Shown one piece after another: positions 61,918 to 64,000 of a stretch of DNA of 64,000 nt. The position numbers were made by a program, and so were the translations under genes. The stretch's first letter is position 1. Each line of letters starts with the position of its first letter. The notes below the pieces were generated by a model. It saw nothing but the letters and a program-made list of their open reading frames with translations, searched no databases and was not told the origin of the DNA. This DNA is from Vicingaceae bacterium (GTDB lineage: Bacteria; Bacteroidota; Bacteroidia; Flavobacteriales_E; Vicingaceae), in the NCBI GenBank assembly GCA_019429185.1, contig JAHYJH010000004.1, forward strand, positions 1 to 64,000, in the 5' to 3' direction.

Positions 61918-63395
61918 TTGTATATTTCTTTTAACTTTTCTAAAATTTTTACCATAGCCAACGTGTCCAACGCACAATAAGCCAATAAATCTTTTTTTGT
62001 TTGTTCAATATCTCCTTTAAAATTACCTTGAAGCATGTTTGCGAAGGTATTACTTGCTGTTCCTCCATCCTGAATAGTTAAGTTTTGATAAGTTAATTCA
62101 GGAAACAAAGCAGGAAGAACTTTCTTTATTGAATAAGAGCCCTGCATCTTTGGAGTGTAATACCAGCGTTCTCTGAAAGGAATCATTAAATCTTTTAAGC
62201 GATTAATGATTTTTAGAATAGGAACTTTATGTTTAGGAGAAAATTCAATGAGGTCGAATAATTTGCTTCGTTCAAAAGAAATGTTATAAACCAATATATC
62301 TCCTTTGTTTCCGCAATTAGCTATTAAGCTTTTAATGAAATGAATACGAGGGTCTATCCCATTCGTTTCTGCTAAAAATTCTTTGTGCTCTACCTTCCCA
62401 TCTTTACTTTCTATGTGAAGTGAATATTGGAATACCAATTGCTGATAGGGTCGGCTGTTGTCAAAAATTGGAACAGCAGATGTAAAGGTTTCAAAATCTA
62501 AATGATAAATTGGATAGTTAAGGTCTTGAATAAATGTGTGTATGGTTTCTTTGTTAATGAATGTTTCATTTCTGACTTCGCTTTGTACCTGCATCCATTG
62601 GTTGTCGTTTAAAGGAAAAGCTTCAGGAATATCCTTTAAGTGAAGTATGTTGTTCTCGTACAGTTCAAACTTTTTAGCTGCATTTAAGCGGGCAATATTG
62701 AAGATGGAATATGCTGGAACATGCTTCCAACAATGACCTATAAAATCGCATGGATAAGGAGAATTGCAATGTGGGCCAATGTCTCTTGTTGGTGCTTCGG
62801 GTTGTTGCAATATATTTTTTAGATGATTGACCTGATTGGGAATACTTGGTAACAATTGAAGCACTCGTTCTTTTACAGATTCAATGGTAAACAGTTTGTT
62901 TACATCAATAGAACCCTTTTTCACGTATTTATTATTGATGTGAACAATAGAAATATCTTTTAGGTTAATACCTGAATTGGTAATTGTGTAATACTGAATG
63001 GTTGCATCTAGTTCATAGATTTCGCTTACACTCGTTGAGCTTTTAACTTCATAAGCTCTCCAACCATCTTTGTGTTTTACCAAAATATCCAATACTGCCA
63101 ACACTCCGTTATATTGAAAAGCTGCTTCATAAATGACTGTTGTCCCTTTTTCTATTTCTTCTTGCGTTTTGATTACAGCAGCTTGAAAGTCATAATAGCT
63201 TTCGGGTGAGCAATCCACTCCTCCTGGATAGAGTTCTTGAGCCAATTCACCAACGGAAGTTCCCTGAGCAAAAATAGCTTCCTGAGTGGCACTCAACTCA
63301 TCTCTTAGCTCCCTGTTGTGTTTGTGGTAATACAATGCCTTGTTGCATTGCATTCCTTTGATGAATGTAGATTTGGAAAGAATGTGTTTTTCCAT
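61914..63395 (-). CDS. DUF2779 protein: RecB/Cas4-like nuclease + DEDD exonuclease-like domain
   Basis: 493 residues. The N-terminal half starts LSKSTFIKGMQCNKALYYHK (with Cys) and has AYEVKSSTSV (E-x-K, about residue 116) and CNSPYPCDFIGHCW (about 207-220), the nuclease and Fe-S cysteine layout of Cas4/RecB-like enzymes. The C-terminal half has YHLDFETF (about 299), DILVYNISFE and AYCALDTLAMVKIL (about 475), the D-E-D-D set of 3'-5' exonucleases. The function is not established; a DNA or RNA processing role is likely. It follows a UDG-like partial gene and is coupled to the interrupted SpoIIE gene. Confidence 0.82.
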   Translation of the reverse strand: MEKHILSKSTFIKGMQCNKALYYHKHNRELRDELSATQEAIFAQGTSVGELAQELYPGGVDCSPESYYDFQAAVIKTQEEIEKGTTVIYEAAFQYNGVLAVLDILVKHKDGWRAYEVKSSTSVSEIYELDATIQYYTITNSGINLKDISIVHINNKYVKKGSIDVNKLFTIESVKERVLQLLPSIPNQVNHLKNILQQPEAPTRDIGPHCNSPYPCDFIGHCWKHVPAYSIFNIARLNAAKKFELYENNILHLKDIPEAFPLNDNQWMQVQSEVRNETFINKETIHTFIQDLNYPIYHLDFETFTSAVPIFDNSRPYQQLVFQYSLHIESKDGKVEHKEFLAETNGIDPRIHFIKSLIANCGNKGDILVYNISFERSKLFDLIEFSPKHKVPILKIINRLKDLMIPFRERWYYTPKMQGSYSIKKVLPALFPELTYQNLTIQDGGTASNTFANMLQGNFKGDIEQTKKDLLAYCALDTLAMVKILEKLKEIYK

Positions 63396-63421
63396 GGGAT
63401 TTGTTTACATTTTACTTTTTA

Positions 63422-64000
63422 TTAGGGTAAATTTTGATAATTTATTTCTCCGAGTACCTGTTCAATCTCTCTGCCTAATCTTCTATCGCTCCAATAGTTA
63501 CTTTGGCTAAGATGAACGCTGAAAATGATGGGGACTTCAAATTTTTCATCAATTAATAATGTTGTTTGAGTCATGCCTTCTATATATTTTTCTATATGAT
63601 ATTTTTCTATATGAGAATTAGTTATGTTTTTATTTTGCAATAAAATTCCAGTTTTATCTTTTTCTGACATGAAAGTTTTTACCAATTCTATACAAGTTCT
63701 TTTACCAGCTCCTATAATTAATTTGGGTATGTTCTGTTTGAGTTTAGCAATTAAATAGGGCTTACAATTTTCAATTACCAATTCAGCCTCTGGTTTTGTT
63801 AAAAGAGAAGGAGGAGGAGGAAATTTTTCTGTCGCACAACATACTAAATCTGTGTGCGCAAAATTGGCACTTAAAATACCATTAATATCTTTTTTCCATA
63901 ATTCACCTGAAACACGCAAAAATGGTTTGAAATAAGGGTGGGTGTTTGGTGTTAATGGGTTTTTAAGACTTTGTGAGTTTCTAAAGTGTAAATCATTATT
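63422..64000 (-). CDS. Partial UDG-superfamily-like protein (5' end outside the window)
   Basis: The frame is open from the stop at 63422 to the window edge. The visible part covers about 192 codons, starting NDLHFRNSQSLKNPLTP. ANFAHTDLVCCATEKFPPPP, ENCKPYLIAKLKQNIPKLII and GAGKRT resemble the middle of uracil-DNA glycosylases (NVVKCRPP, then CxPYLxxQIxLIxPKVIVALG). VHLSQSNYW could stand for the later H-P-S motif. The internal TTG at 63917-63919 is therefore not a start. It ends 26 nt before the DUF2779 gene. Family assignment by motif only. Confidence 0.55.
   Translation of the reverse strand, partial: NNDLHFRNSQSLKNPLTPNTHPYFKPFLRVSGELWKKDINGILSANFAHTDLVCCATEKFPPPPSLLTKPEAELVIENCKPYLIAKLKQNIPKLIIGAGKRTCIELVKTFMSEKDKTGILLQNKNITNSHIEKYHIEKYIEGMTQTTLLIDEKFEVPIIFSVHLSQSNYWSDRRLGREIEQVLGEINYQNLP

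Noticed and set aside
1-64000. tRNA and rRNA genes
   Set aside because: No cloverleaf with a GGTTCGAATCC-like arm and no rRNA-like stretch was recognised by eye; a tRNAscan run would be decisive.

Overview
The window looks like a chromosomal segment of an AT-rich Bacteroidota bacterium, most likely of the Flavobacteriales type. Three things point there: promoter -7 boxes of the TAnnTTTG form close to start codons, A/T-rich leaders before ATG in place of strong Shine-Dalgarno sites, and a gene content typical of the phylum (GxxExxY protein, DUF4833, DUF547, DUF2652, LpxR-family protein, MORN-variant repeat protein, CoxE-like VWA plus MoxR). I recognise no rRNA, tRNA, CRISPR array or complete insertion sequence.

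Layout. 0.1-3.7 kb: trpS facing away from plsC-gatC-membrane protein. 3.7-9.6 kb: a TPR/SpoIIE phosphatase, a secreted MORN-type repeat protein and a VWA/MoxR pair. 9.8-14.1 kb: a minus-strand run of thioredoxin, two peroxiredoxin-like proteins, a carboxymuconolactone-decarboxylase-type peroxidase, DUF4833 and a PLP decarboxylase. 14.2-17.7 kb: three glycosyltransferases. 17.8-21.8 kb: 4Fe-4S membrane protein, DUF547 lipoprotein and FAD oxidoreductase. 22.1-37.0 kb: a plus-strand envelope locus with two PAP2 phosphatases, three very large paralogs (calcineurin-like phosphoesterase + HipA/Fam20-like kinase segment + Omp85-like barrel), an LpxR-type outer-membrane protein and a lipoprotein. 37.1-47.8 kb: a type I restriction-modification island (hsdR, hsdS, frameshifted hsdM) with an AbiE-like toxin-antitoxin pair, a REP-associated tyrosine transposase (RAYT), a GxxExxY gene and AAA ATPases. 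47.8-58.0 kb: DUF1348, polyphosphate kinase, a DUF2652/HD-PycTM convergent pair, an FMN glutamate-synthase-like enzyme, ALDH and an acetolactate-synthase-like enzyme. 58.6-64 kb: a barrel protein, a small unknown, a very AT-rich SpoIIE gene interrupted by two in-frame TAA codons, a DUF2779 nuclease and a partial UDG-like protein.

The most unusual material is (1) the three tandem surface phosphoesterase-kinase-like-barrel fusions with graded loss of catalytic motifs; (2) a 91-bp leader element, present as a tandem triplet at 58139-58411, as a single copy at 11711-11801 and as a diverged copy at 21984-22094, which carries a 26-codon ORF and can pair with the next start codon; and (3) mobile palindromic DNA that has entered reading frames: a MITE-like element in a signal peptide (12962-13128) and a 138-bp palindromic insert in the RAYT gene (43882-44019).

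Functional assignments rest on motifs read by eye and on remembered families. No database search was run.
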